Source: Pleurocapsa sp. MO_226.B13 (GTDB lineage: Bacteria > Cyanobacteriota > Cyanobacteriia > Cyanobacteriales > Xenococcaceae). From it: 48,857 nt of DNA. The notes beneath the pieces were generated by a model. It was not told the DNA's origin, ran no database searches, and saw only the letters and a program-made list of their open reading frames with translations. The DNA lies in the NCBI GenBank assembly GCA_030064795.1, contig JASJEI010000024.1, positions 1 to 48,857 of the forward strand, read 5' to 3'. Of this stretch, positions 15,519 through 25,415 are shown in pieces (within the stretch, counting starts at the first letter, position 1; each line of letters opens with the position of its first letter). A program made the position numbers and the translations under genes.

Positions 15519-17306
15519 TTAAAAGGGAAAATACTCTAAAGATAGATAAAGACCCTGTTCTTGCAAGGTTTCGTTACTGTCCTCCACATCTATTAAAGGA
15601 ATACCATAATCTATACGGGCGCGGAGAATATCGCTAAGATTTAACTGTACCCCTACTCCTAATGATGCCACCGTATCTTCTTCTTGATTGATATTGTCCG
15701 AATTACTCCAGCTAGTACCAAAATCGACAAAAGGAATTGCCGAGATATTGCTCTGTCCGTTACTCCAGCGAGAAAAAGGAATTCTTACTTCTGCGGAGGC
15801 AAACCAACCACTGTCTCCGAGTAAAGCATCTTGGCGATAACCCCGTACACTTTCTGCACCACCCAAGCTAAATCTTTCTAGGGGGACGAGATCGTCAGAA
15901 GACAGTTGCAGATCGCTGCGCAGGAGTAAATTAATATTAGAGCGAGCATTTAACTGTCTCAACCACTGTACTTGACCCCGCCAAGCAAAAAATTCAGCGT
16001 CTGGCTCGCGATCGCCCACCGTAGCATCAAAGATATCTAACCCCGCACTAAATTGCGATCGCGCTGCTAACACATCTCTACGAGTCCTTCTCGTCCAGTC
16101 TTGGAAAAAGCGCAATGCTGATATTTTGGTTTCGCCATTTTCATCCGCACCAGGAGAAAGATCGGGAAAAGGTTCGTCTAGTAGAGTGATTTCATTAGTT
16201 TGGCGAGAAAATTCTAAACCCAGAGCAAATTCTTGAGTTGATTCCGAACTAGCCTGCAACAGTAGCGGTTGTCTAACAGTAAGCTCTAATTCATCGGTTT
16301 GAGAGTCGATATCTAAATCCTCAAAATCTTCTTCAACAATCTCACTGTCTACATAGCGGTAGCGTAAACCCACCGTACCATCCATGGCATTAAAGGGAAT
16401 GCTATAACTGGCATCAAAGTCGTTACTACCATCGGTATTTTTATAGACAAAGCTAAAACGATCTGCGTAGCCCAAGACATTATTATGATTGAGTTCCAAG
16501 CCTCGCTGAAAGCTACCGACACTGGGAGTACGGTGATTATTGACAAATAATACTGGGTCAAATGCTGGGGCTTGATTGACATCGACATCCAAAGTCCAGC
16601 GATCGCGACTCAAGCCTACAGATAGTTCGGCATTTAGGCTTTCTACTAAAGGGTTTAGCTGTAGAAGTTGCAATGCTTCTTGTAGTTGCTCGATATTTAA
16701 AGGGGTTTTCGTCCCTCTTCTCAGACGAGACCGAATATAACTTTCTCTGAGACGACCATCAACATTAACATTAATATCTTCAACCCTGCCTTCGAGCGCC
16801 TGGATAGTTATGATGTCATTGCCTACATTCTGGGAAGGAATGACCACCCCAGAATTGATATAACCGTTTTGGGCGTAAAGCCTAGTTAATTTAGTCTCTA
16901 TTTCTAATAAATCGGCAAAAGTTAGGGGACGGTTGCGATAATCTTTAAGTATTGTTTCGACTTCTGCGGGTTCTAAAACCGTGTTGCCTTCTAACTGAAA
17001 TTCTCGGACTTCAAATTCTACCTCCGAATCTGGTATTCCTGTTTCTGGTAAACGATCTGGTGGTACATCCAAGAAGTCTTCAATTGGTGGTAGGGGAGTA
17101 ATTCGAGGCTCTTGTTGGGTATCGGGTAAAGGAGAACCAGGCAATTGGTCGATATTTGTTCCTGGAGGTAATTGAGGAGTTTGAGCCAAATATAACTGGC
17201 TAGTAGGATTTGCCAGGGCAGGTATTCCCCCTCCGATCGCTAGTACCACTATTGAGATCGGCATTAAAATGATTGATTTGAAAAAGTAGCTGATTTTATT
17301 ATTCAT
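15519..17306 (-). CDS. ShlB/FhaC-type two-partner secretion transporter (TpsB)
   Basis: 595 residues, Omp85 superfamily. Signal peptide (MPISIVVLAIGGGIPALA), a Pro-rich linker (TPQLPPGTNIDQLPGSPLP), POTRA domain (about 95-170: VREFQLEGNTVLEPAEVETI), second POTRA-like segment, then the 16-strand barrel with the conserved loop-6 motif VRGYRQDALLGDSG near residue 485 and a terminal aromatic strand (YLSLEYFPF). It sits in the outer membrane and exports a large exoprotein. It is transcribed ahead of the CHAT gene, so the pair likely forms an operon. No filamentous TpsA exoprotein gene is in the window. Start at MNNKISYF fits the signal peptide. Confidence 0.93.
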   Translation of the reverse strand: MNNKISYFFKSIILMPISIVVLAIGGGIPALANPTSQLYLAQTPQLPPGTNIDQLPGSPLPDTQQEPRITPLPPIEDFLDVPPDRLPETGIPDSEVEFEVREFQLEGNTVLEPAEVETILKDYRNRPLTFADLLEIETKLTRLYAQNGYINSGVVIPSQNVGNDIITIQALEGRVEDINVNVDGRLRESYIRSRLRRGTKTPLNIEQLQEALQLLQLNPLVESLNAELSVGLSRDRWTLDVDVNQAPAFDPVLFVNNHRTPSVGSFQRGLELNHNNVLGYADRFSFVYKNTDGSNDFDASYSIPFNAMDGTVGLRYRYVDSEIVEEDFEDLDIDSQTDELELTVRQPLLLQASSESTQEFALGLEFSRQTNEITLLDEPFPDLSPGADENGETKISALRFFQDWTRRTRRDVLAARSQFSAGLDIFDATVGDREPDAEFFAWRGQVQWLRQLNARSNINLLLRSDLQLSSDDLVPLERFSLGGAESVRGYRQDALLGDSGWFASAEVRIPFSRWSNGQSNISAIPFVDFGTSWSNSDNINQEEDTVASLGVGVQLNLSDILRARIDYGIPLIDVEDSNETLQEQGLYLSLEYFPF

Positions 17307-17528
17307 AAGCTTTTTAGAGTTTGGCAGTCAGTGATTACTTTACCGTCAAACTGAGTGCAGTCGGGATTATATTATTTTGCGAGTATTAAGACGATCTCTT
17401 TCGATCTCGATTAGTTTTTCTCGCCAGTGATTTTCTAAGCTTACTACGCTTGCACTTCAGCTAAAAATTAAAATTTTTATGTTTTTTGCCATCAATCTTT
17501 ACTAAAATGCCTCGAATTTGGAGTTTTA

Positions 17529-18875
17529 TTAAAGAATTTTACGCCCGACCAAGATTTCTCTTACTTCCAGCATTGCTGAATAGGTAGGAATAATGTGTAA
17601 TGTTTCTGTAACTAAAGTATGTTCTAAGGCGGTATCGATCGCCTCGTGTAAATTTTCTTTAACTATAAGATTGAAGTTAGTTGCTTCGGGTTCGAGACGA
17701 TCGCAACTATAGACTGTTCTCAGGGCTAAATCGTAAGTGCGATCGCCACTGACAATTAAAGTCCCTCCTAAGTTGACTAGTTCTTCTGTATCCACATCCC
17801 AGATCCAAGATACATCGGTTCCATCGGGAATGCGATCGTTAAGGACTAATAGGGTTGTCGAAGCTTTTCCTGTCTTTTTGAGTTCGCTAACCGCCCTAAT
17901 GGTTTCATTCATTCCTACGGGATTTTTAGATAACAAGATGCGGACTCGTTTGCGATCGATTTCTAATTCTTCAGCGCGACCAAAGGCAGCTTTAAAATTT
18001 TTGACGGTATTAAAGATATTATCAGTTTTGATGCCAATTTGTTGAGCTAATAAAGCTGCGGCCAAAGTATTGTATTTGTTATAAACTCCGATCAAGATTT
18101 GGGGATATTTTCTGCTGTCTAAATCAGTCTTACTTTTAGCAAAACCACAGCTAGGACATTGATAGTCCCCCAGGTGAGATAAATATACTCCTTGATAATC
18201 TAAAAGATGTCCGCAACTAGGACAATAAATCGAATCAACAGCATGAGGGATTGCCTCTAAATATAATTCTGGTTCGTTTAAGCCAAAATAGAGTACTTTC
18301 TGTTTTAACTGCTGTCCCAGACTAGAAAGAGTCGGATCGTCAGCATTCAAAACAATAGTAGTTGCTTCTGGTAAGGGAGCGATCGCTTTTCCCCAACGTT
18401 GAGCGATGGTATCTACTTCGCCGTAGCGGTCTAACTGGTCGCGGAATAAATTTAAAGCCAGAATATACTTGGGCTGACAGTCCTTTAAAATCAAGGGCAA
18501 AATATTCTCATCTACCTCTAAGATGGCATAGTCAGCAGTTAGCTGCCCCGTAATGTCCGTACTGTTGAGTAAAGCAGTAATCAAGCCATTAATTAAGTTT
18601 GCACCACTAGAATTATGAACTACCTGAAAACCGCGATCGCTTAAAATTTGTTTTAACAACAAAGAAGTAGTGGTTTTACCATTTGTCCCCACTACCAAGA
18701 TTACTCCTTTACTTACCTGCTGGAACAACAACGGTAATAAGCGAGGATGGAGACGACGGGAGATTTCCCCTGGTAAAACAGAGGCAGCACCCAAACGGAG
18801 CGATCGCACTACTTTGGTAACTATTTTTGCTACCCCAACCGCTAAACCCAAACGAACTCGATCTAATATTTGCAT
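17529..18875 (-). CDS. murT: MurT-type Mur ligase (lipid II isoglutaminyl synthase subunit)
   Basis: 448 residues. Mur-ligase fold with P-loop VVGTNGKTTT (about 60-70), central ligase region with NADDPTLSSL, a four-Cys zinc ribbon inserted in the middle (CPSCGHLL near 223 and CPSCGFAK near 245), and the C-terminal DUF1727 domain (VLNDRIPDGTDVSWIWD). MurT with the glutaminase GatD amidates the D-glutamate of lipid II in the cytoplasm. The zinc ribbon marks MurT rather than other Mur ligases. The gatD gene, often adjacent, is not on either side; flanking genes are a TpsB gene and an AraC regulator. No damage visible. Confidence 0.9.
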   Translation of the reverse strand: MQILDRVRLGLAVGVAKIVTKVVRSLRLGAASVLPGEISRRLHPRLLPLLFQQVSKGVILVVGTNGKTTTSLLLKQILSDRGFQVVHNSSGANLINGLITALLNSTDITGQLTADYAILEVDENILPLILKDCQPKYILALNLFRDQLDRYGEVDTIAQRWGKAIAPLPEATTIVLNADDPTLSSLGQQLKQKVLYFGLNEPELYLEAIPHAVDSIYCPSCGHLLDYQGVYLSHLGDYQCPSCGFAKSKTDLDSRKYPQILIGVYNKYNTLAAALLAQQIGIKTDNIFNTVKNFKAAFGRAEELEIDRKRVRILLSKNPVGMNETIRAVSELKKTGKASTTLLVLNDRIPDGTDVSWIWDVDTEELVNLGGTLIVSGDRTYDLALRTVYSCDRLEPEATNFNLIVKENLHEAIDTALEHTLVTETLHIIPTYSAMLEVREILVGRKIL

Positions 18876-19046
18876 AATCTGTCTTCTGGCTCAAACATCT
18901 ATCTTGACTTGATAACCTATTTTGTCGGAATTTTGCAGAAATAATTAGGATACAAGTCGCTCATCTGCAAAAACGTACAAGACAAAATTAAAAAATCACA
19001 GCTAGGGTAAATATTAGGGTTTAAAAATTCCTTTATTGTTGTTTCG

Positions 19047-19892
19047 ATGAAGACTCAACTGCGAGAACAAGCTAAGTTTTGGTGCGATCGCGATCTGGGC
19101 AATTTAGAATTATTACGGGCAACTTATATCGACCATACTTTTTCACGACATACTCACGAAGGTTATGCTATTGGAGTAGTAGAAGCAGGAATCGAAGGCT
19201 TTCGCTATCAAGGTGCTAACCACGTTGCCCCTCCTAGTAGTATTGTCATTGTTCATCCAGGGGAAGTTCATACAGGACACGCAGTCACCAAATCTGGTTG
19301 GACTTATCGGATGTTTTATCCCGAAACTCATCTTCTGCAACAAGCAGCCTCAGAACTAGCCGACGGTTTGCAACCTCTTCCCTATTTTCCCGATCCAGTA
19401 ATTCAGGACAGGCAACAGGCTGCACGACTGCGTTATCTACACTTGCGTCTAGAAAATTCTACCTCGTTGCTAGAAAAAGAATCGCTTTTGATTTGGACTT
19501 TTGCTCAGTTAATTAGCAAATATGCTCAAGCACCACCGCCAATTAAACCAATTAGTCCCGAAGCTGCTGCAATTCAACGCACTCAAGCATATCTACAGAG
19601 AAATTATGCCGAAAATATTTCTTTAGAACGACTTGCTAATTTAGTCAACCTCAAACCCTTGCGTCTACTAAGAGTCTTCCGTAAAGCCTTGGGTTTACCT
19701 CCTCATGCCTATTTAGTGCAGGTGCGCGTTACTGAAGCCAAAAAACTATTAGCAAGGGGAGTGTCTATTGCTGAAGTTGCTGCCGAGACAGGCTTTAGCG
19801 ACCAAAGTCATTTACACCGTCACTTCAAACGCATTGTCGGGGTAACGCCTAAAAAGTATGTTAGAGGTTTTGAAAACAGAATTATTACCTAA
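19047..19892 (+). CDS. AraC-family transcriptional regulator
   Basis: 281 residues. The N-terminal cupin-like AraC-binding domain (about 15-150) has HEGYAIGVVEAGIEGF and HPGEVHTGHAV. The C-terminal domain has two helix-turn-helix units (NISLERLANLVNLKPLRLLR; GVSIAEVAAETGFSDQSHLH followed by HFKRIVGVTPKKYV). Proteins of this subfamily often control a neighbouring LysE- or DMT-type exporter; none is adjacent, so the target is unknown. It is transcribed divergently from murT. Length and domains are complete. Confidence 0.92.
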   Translation: MKTQLREQAKFWCDRDLGNLELLRATYIDHTFSRHTHEGYAIGVVEAGIEGFRYQGANHVAPPSSIVIVHPGEVHTGHAVTKSGWTYRMFYPETHLLQQAASELADGLQPLPYFPDPVIQDRQQAARLRYLHLRLENSTSLLEKESLLIWTFAQLISKYAQAPPPIKPISPEAAAIQRTQAYLQRNYAENISLERLANLVNLKPLRLLRVFRKALGLPPHAYLVQVRVTEAKKLLARGVSIAEVAAETGFSDQSHLHRHFKRIVGVTPKKYVRGFENRIIT

Positions 19893-20006
19893 AAGCGAAT
19901 TCAAAAAACACGCTCAAGATCGCGATCGCCATCTCTTCAAAAATTTAGGTCATCTACTGGTCTGTCAACATTGATTTGAGGGATAAATATTAATAAGTAT
20001 CTTCCC

Positions 20007-20090
20007 CTGCTTCCCCTGCTACATGCGGAATTACGCCTTTGTCCTGCTTCCCCTGCTACATGCGGAATTACGCCTTTGTCCTGCTTCCCC
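20007..20090. repeat. Two 37-bp direct repeats
   Basis: A 37-bp unit (starting CTGCTTCCCC, containing ACATGCGGAATTACGCC) is repeated exactly at 20007-20043 and 20044-20080, with a further 10 bases of a third copy. The copies abut without spacers, so it is not a CRISPR array. It lies in the spacer between the AraC gene and a YqaE-type gene. Confidence 0.9.
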
Positions 20091-20183
20091 CAACCCATCA
20101 ATTAATTATTGACAGAGTACTACAATGTCTACAATAGAAAGCAATTGGCGAAGCCTAGCTAAAGACATCGCCTAACACTCCTT

Positions 20184-20345
20184 TTATTTCTTAGCAATAA
20201 TCCAGACAGCATGAACCAATCCAGGGATGTAACCGAGTAGGGTCAAGAGAATATTAATCCAAAAATCTTTACCCAAACCAACCTGTAAAAACACTCCCAG
20301 TGGTGGCAGCAAAATAGCAATGATAATCCGAATTGCGTCATTCAT
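20184..20345 (-). CDS. YqaE/Pmp3 family membrane peptide
   Basis: A 53-residue hydrophobic protein starting MNDAIRIIIAILLPPLGVFL and ending YIPGLVHAVWIIAKK. It has the two membrane helices and the LPPLGVFLQVGLGKDFWIN core of the YqaE/Pmp3 (UPF0057) family, small membrane proteins induced by salt, cold or stress in bacteria, yeast and plants. Length fits the family (50-60 residues). A purine-rich AGGGAAAAGC lies before the ATG as a likely ribosome site. It stands alone, reading toward the 37-bp repeats. It is short enough to be missed by many gene callers. Confidence 0.9.
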   Translation of the reverse strand: MNDAIRIIIAILLPPLGVFLQVGLGKDFWINILLTLLGYIPGLVHAVWIIAKK

Positions 20346-20492
20346 TAGCTTTTCCCTCGTAATGTTATTTCCATTTTAAGCAGTAGCGAAAAGCTAATAG
20401 TTATGCGATCGCGCCATTAAGCAAGTCGTTTAACGGGCAAATCATTGCCACTGCTAGTTTTGATGGAACGGTTAACTATGTAACTTGTTATG

Positions 20493-20834
20493 CTACTTTG
20501 CTGGATTAGATATCGTCTGCGCGATCGCAATTACTTCCTGGAGCCAAGCCTTTGCTGTATCTCCATTGGGTGCATCGAGTGGTTGGTTGGCTGACCACAG
20601 CACTAGCTCAATCAGTACAAGGTCAGGGGTAGACGGCACCAACAATGCTTCGATAGCATGAATGCCTTCTTCCAGTGATGTTGGATTAAAATTTGCTGTA
20701 CGGCGCATCTCGGCATAAGCTTCATCGTCCGAAAGCACATCAGCGAAATAAAAGCTAAGAAATTGCTGTGCTCGTGCTAGTGAGATCGTTTCTTGTTGAT
20801 TGAGTTGGGCGTATTCTCGTGTGATTGGCTTCAT
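20493..20834 (-). CDS. Hypothetical protein, 113 residues
   Basis: I do not recognise a family. The protein is soluble, acidic and mostly helical: QETISLARAQQFLSFYFADV, DDEAYAEMRRTANF, SLEEGIHAIEALLVPS, LIELVLWSANQPLD and a final helix WLQEVIAIAQTIS. Size and composition would suit a small immunity-type or regulatory protein, but nothing in the neighbourhood supports either. It is followed on the same strand (upstream in sequence order) by no partner; the next gene, also minus, begins 566 bases away. Start ATG 20834 is clear. Confidence 0.6.
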   Translation of the reverse strand: MKPITREYAQLNQQETISLARAQQFLSFYFADVLSDDEAYAEMRRTANFNPTSLEEGIHAIEALLVPSTPDLVLIELVLWSANQPLDAPNGDTAKAWLQEVIAIAQTISNPAK

Positions 20835-20983
20835 TGATCTTCAAATGCACGTACTACAATATCTCTTTGTTTTACGAATATATATATTGCTGATAGTATC
20901 GTAAAGTGGCGATCGCGGGTTTGGATTTTGTTTGGTCAACACGGTGGTTGTCTATGGTTCGGCAACCTCAGCATCCCCCACCG

Positions 20984-21400
20984 TCAATCCATCATACAAG
21001 AATAAGCCAAGCCTAATAATTCTATTTCAACTGATGGTAAGCGACGGGCTTCGGTAATACTAATAAACTTTCCTCCCAAATCTGCTAGTTGTTCGCTCGG
21101 AGGATCGACGGTGGTAAAACCAGCTAAATATACATCAATTGTCAGACCATCACAAAAAACGCTTACTTGAAATGTTTTTTCAATCTCAAGAATATTGCCA
21201 GACAGTCCCAATCGTTTTTTACTACTCGCAATTAAGTTTTCTGGATAATCAACAACAAGATCTTCAGAGATCTTGCTGTCAACAATTTTTGAAGAAGGAG
21301 GTAAACCATCAAAATGGCAAACAGAACCATTTAAGACCAAAAACATAATACGCGCACTGGTGGAGTGTTTGTGATACATAATTAAGCGATTGTTTTCCAC
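20984..21400 (-). CDS. Hypothetical protein, 138 residues
   Basis: No family recognised. The sequence looks like a genuine globular protein with alternating strands and short helices: ARIMFLVLNGSVCHFDGL, SEDLVVDYPENLI, KTFQVSVFCDGLTIDVYLAG, then FTTVDPPSEQLADLGGKF and a final helical part ending LLGLAYSCMMD. An internal start at MYHKHS (21379) is possible. Its first bases overlap an upstream open extension of the TAXI gene on the other strand, which argues that the TAXI gene starts later. No signal peptide or membrane helix. Confidence 0.55.
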   Translation of the reverse strand: MENNRLIMYHKHSTSARIMFLVLNGSVCHFDGLPPSSKIVDSKISEDLVVDYPENLIASSKKRLGLSGNILEIEKTFQVSVFCDGLTIDVYLAGFTTVDPPSEQLADLGGKFISITEARRLPSVEIELLGLAYSCMMD

Positions 21401-21620
21401 GATTACTACCTCTGGGGCTAATCAATTTATCTTCGTGAGCGGGAAGACCTCGGTATCTGGGGCAATATCTTCTGCTGCGTTCCATAAGATTTTACACCGA
21501 GATTTCACCCTTACTCCTTCTATGCCAAAGAAGCGTTCGAGGATAGGGGCTACATTAGTATCCAGATTTGTATTAATTGCTAAATTATTCTCAGCTAACC
21601 AACCGCTCTCTCTGGCAATA

Positions 21621-22904
21621 ATGCAATTGTCAATGCAAAATAAACTGATTTTTCCGCTTATTCTTCTCAGTCTGCTCGCAGCTAGTGCCTTTGGCTGGCA
21701 ATGGTTTCGCTCTCAGAACCGCGTTTATCCCCTAGCGATCGCGACTGGAGGCCCGAAAGGAGAATATTATGCTTTTGCTCAAGCTTTAGCTAAAGTTGTC
21801 GCCAGACATCAACCGAAAATCCAGATTGAAGTCATCGAAACAGAAGGCTCTATAGAAAACTTAGAGTTGCTCTCGGACGATCGGGTGCAATTAGCACTGA
21901 TCCAAAGTGATAACATAGTTTCCCCCTCGACCAAGGCGATCGCCTCTTTATTTCCAGAAATATCACATTTAATTGTTACCAAAGAATCTGAGATCGATAG
22001 CTTCAGCGAGCTAAAAGGAAAAAGAATTGCTCTAATGCCTAAAAAGAGTGGTTCTTATCAACTGTTTTGGTCTTTAAGCTCTCATTATGGTTTAACCGAG
22101 CTAGATTTGGAAGCGGTGGCATATTCTCCCGCCAAAGCTCATGCAGCTCTCTTAGAAAGAAAGGTAGATGCTTTATTTCGCGTTATTGCCTTGGGCAATC
22201 CTGAGGTTAGCCAACTCCTACACAATGGTCAAACCGAGCTAGTTGCCATCAAGCAAGGTGCAGCACTACAGCTATTTCGACCAGCACTGTTCCCCAGCCA
22301 AATTCCTCAAGGAACTTACAACGGTGCAGTTCCCATTCCCGCCGAAGATTTACCAGTGGTTGCAGTAGAAGCAGTATTGGTTGCTCGTGAAGATCTCCCT
22401 CAAAGTATTGTTTATGAGATTACTCGTATTTTGTTTGAAGCACGCAACGAATTGGTCAAGCAGAATATCCAAGCAGCAATGATTCGTCAGCCATCTGAAT
22501 CGAGCCATTTAGGTCTATCCTTCCATGAAGGAGCCCAGACCTACTACAATCAAGATCGACCGAGCTTTCTGGTTGAATATGCCGAACCCCTAGGATTGTT
22601 GCTTTCGCTCGTCGTACTTGGCATTTCAGGCATTTGGCAGTTAAAAATGTGGTGGCAAGGGAGACAGAAAAACCGTGCCGATCTTTACAATCTCGAAATT
22701 TTGCAACTCATCGCTCAAATCAATTCGATGGAGGATTTAGAGCAACTGATTCTCGTGCGTCGTCACTTATTTGAAATTTTAGCCAAAGTGATTGTAGATC
22801 TAGATGAAGATCGAGTTTCCCCAGAATCGTTTCAATCTTTTACTTTTACTTGGAAAGTAGCTATGAAAGCAGTTAGTCATCGAGAAACTCTTTTGAGAGA
22901 TTGA
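21621..22904 (+). CDS. TAXI-family solute-binding protein with C-terminal membrane helix and cytoplasmic tail
   Basis: About 427 residues from ATG 21621 (or 21633). Signal or anchor LIFPLILLSLLAASAFGWQW, then a TAXI (TRAP-associated extracytoplasmic immunogenic) ligand-binding domain: LAIATGGPKGEYYAFAQALA, QLALIQSDNI, LKGKRIALMPKKSGSYQLFW. A membrane helix follows near residues 320-342 (LGLLLSLVVLGISGIWQLKM), then a helical cytoplasmic tail of about 90 residues. Classical TAXI proteins feed a TRAP permease; no permease gene is nearby, and a membrane-tethered receptor with a tail suggests sensing or signalling. The frame is open back to 21390, but that part overlaps the opposite gene and lacks a signal peptide. 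Confidence 0.85.
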   Translation: MQLSMQNKLIFPLILLSLLAASAFGWQWFRSQNRVYPLAIATGGPKGEYYAFAQALAKVVARHQPKIQIEVIETEGSIENLELLSDDRVQLALIQSDNIVSPSTKAIASLFPEISHLIVTKESEIDSFSELKGKRIALMPKKSGSYQLFWSLSSHYGLTELDLEAVAYSPAKAHAALLERKVDALFRVIALGNPEVSQLLHNGQTELVAIKQGAALQLFRPALFPSQIPQGTYNGAVPIPAEDLPVVAVEAVLVAREDLPQSIVYEITRILFEARNELVKQNIQAAMIRQPSESSHLGLSFHEGAQTYYNQDRPSFLVEYAEPLGLLLSLVVLGISGIWQLKMWWQGRQKNRADLYNLEILQLIAQINSMEDLEQLILVRRHLFEILAKVIVDLDEDRVSPESFQSFTFTWKVAMKAVSHRETLLRD

Positions 22905-23070
22905 CCACATTGGTCAATCTCATTGGTGATAATTATCGTTTTTTACTCTTTGAATTATTATCTGCTCAAGGGAGTAACAAAACGCAGCGATCTCTTCGAG
23001 GTGAGCGACCTATGCACTCGCCTTTCTACTATGACTGAGTTAAGTATCTAGTAAGCGATCGCTTTTATGC

Positions 23071-23853
<783 letters not shown>

Positions 23854-23926
23854 TCATTTACAAGCTGCTTTCCTGATTATCCAACAGATGTTTATCATCT
23901 CAGATAGAGTAAAAGTTTATTGAACA

Positions 23927-24412
23927 ATGAATCAAAAAGTTATCGATCGGGCTTATACTGTCTTTCACTGTGACAAGATTGAAATCCCACCGATGACCCT
24001 TCGGGCTGGAGATGCCGTAGATAGCTACGATTCAGCTCCTTCCTATGATGAGCAGTTAGACCAAGTGAATGATGATTACATCCAAAAGTATGCTTATTTT
24101 GCTCTTCCTCATTTAGATTCTCTATCTTGGCGTTACTATCTTCCCTTTCTAATAGACTATTCGCTTCGTCATGCTACCGCTGAAGCTGACCCCGAATCTT
24201 CACTAGCTGTTGATGGTACGCTATTTTCTTTGCGACCTCCTGACAGAGAACCCCCCAGATTATCTGTACTTACAGCAGAACAAGAGTCAGTAATCGTTCA
24301 ATTTCTCGATCTTTTAGCATTCGATGAGCGTTCTGTCTATCAAGATGATGCTATGGAAGTTATAGAAGAATACTGGATGCCAGGGGCGTTGTATCGAAAT
24401 TTCCAAATTTAG
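23927..24412 (+). CDS. Hypothetical protein, possibly DUF6714
   Basis: 161 residues, soluble and acidic. Features: DDYIQKYAYFALPHLDSLSW, RYYLPFLIDYSLRHA, LTAEQESVIVQFLDLLAF and EVIEEYWMPGALY. The YYLP...Y..RHA pattern followed by an L..EQ..I..FL segment resembles the DUF6714 family, whose role is unknown; I hold that name with moderate confidence. The divergent neighbour is an atypical SDR; downstream on the same strand is a decayed DUF1643 gene. The start ATG 23927 follows an AT-rich spacer. Confidence 0.6.
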   Translation: MNQKVIDRAYTVFHCDKIEIPPMTLRAGDAVDSYDSAPSYDEQLDQVNDDYIQKYAYFALPHLDSLSWRYYLPFLIDYSLRHATAEADPESSLAVDGTLFSLRPPDREPPRLSVLTAEQESVIVQFLDLLAFDERSVYQDDAMEVIEEYWMPGALYRNFQI

Positions 24413-24425
24413 TAGTCAAATAGTA

Positions 24426-24927
24426 ATGCAAAGTGGAGCAGTAATTACAGGCAACTATCGCTATCTACGGGGAGCGTGAATGGGGCAGTAGTAGTAGAAC
24501 CGTGTCATTCATTATGCTGAATCCTAGTCGTGCCGATGCTCAAATTAACGATCCAACTATTACTCGCTGTATAAACTTTGCTCAAGCTTGGGGCTATGGC
24601 AGATTGGAAGTAGTAAACCTATTTGCCTATCGAACACCTAAACCATCATTACTCAAACAGGTAACTGAACCAATTGGCTCTGATAACGATGCCTTTGGCT
24701 AGCTTCGCAATCGCTATATCGTAGAAAGTGTAGAGAAATGCGATCGCGTTATCCTAGCCTGGGGCAATCATGGAACATGGCAGAGACAAGATTTATATGT
24801 TCTCCAGTTATTAAAAATCTATAACCATTTGTACTCTTTGGGCATTACCAAACAAGGTTGTCCCCGTCATCCTCTGTATCTTCGCAGTACTACCGAACCT
24901 CAAATATACGATAGAAGGGAAAATTAA
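24426..24927 (+). pseudogene. Decayed DUF1643 gene
   Basis: Three pieces of one DUF1643 protein. It starts at ATG 24426 (MQSGAVITGNYRYL), then an extra G in the GGGG run near 24470 shifts the frame. The frame resumes at EREWGSSSRTVSFIMLNPSR (the conserved SFIMLNPSxAD block), is stopped by TAG at 24700-24702 (DAFG-stop-LRNRYIV), and continues in frame to 24927 with ILAWGNHG and GCPRHPLYL. With one base removed and one codon restored, the protein would be about 165 residues. The family has no established function. Two independent lesions make it a pseudogene. Confidence 0.85.
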
Positions 24928-25397
24928 TTGAAATTATAGAATACCTCAGAAGCAGCAGAACCTAAAGGCAGAGAGATAATTTACTTACTCTCATTCAAGT
25001 AACTCTAGACTGAACAAAAAAGTAGTTGTAATTTTATTGGTTTTAGTAACTATGCTAATTTTCAGGTAATTGTTGCTGCTCTTTTTGCTTTTTAATTGCT
25101 CGTTCAAAGCAATGTAATTCGACTTGTTGAAGAGTATTGGGGAAGATATCGAAAATTACGGTATCTCTAAGCAGGAGTGGTTACAAGAATTCTGGGAATT
25201 ACCCAACCGAATCAGATATGTGCCAGATCGATATGTAACCATTACCAGTAGTCAATACATAGTTCGGTAATTTTTGGGCAGGATAGAAATAAAAATCAAA
25301 AAAAATTGACTTTTCTAAATCTAATTCAAGTTGGCTCTTGTACTAATTAAAGAATGCGACAAATAAGAAATAGCGATCGCGTTCGCAGTCCCTTTAC
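24928..25397. other. 470-base region with gene scraps
   Basis: No complete gene. On the minus strand a frame ending at a TAG near 25066 reads like a helical protein end (DIFPNTLQQVELHCFERA, KKQKEQQQLPEN). On the plus strand 25127-25270 reads 47 codons (GISKQEWLQEFWELPNR...SSQYIVR) from a TTG. They overlap, so at most one is real. This looks like a decayed gene zone continuous with the DUF1643 remnant. Confidence 0.35.
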
Positions 25398-25415
25398 TTG
25401 AGCAAGATCGAAATC

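Noticed and set aside
20007..20090. CRISPR array
   Set aside because: The two 37-bp units abut directly with no spacer.
21390..21620. 77-residue N-terminal extension of the TAXI protein
   Set aside because: It has no signal peptide and overlaps the opposite-strand gene; the signal anchor begins at 21621-21633.
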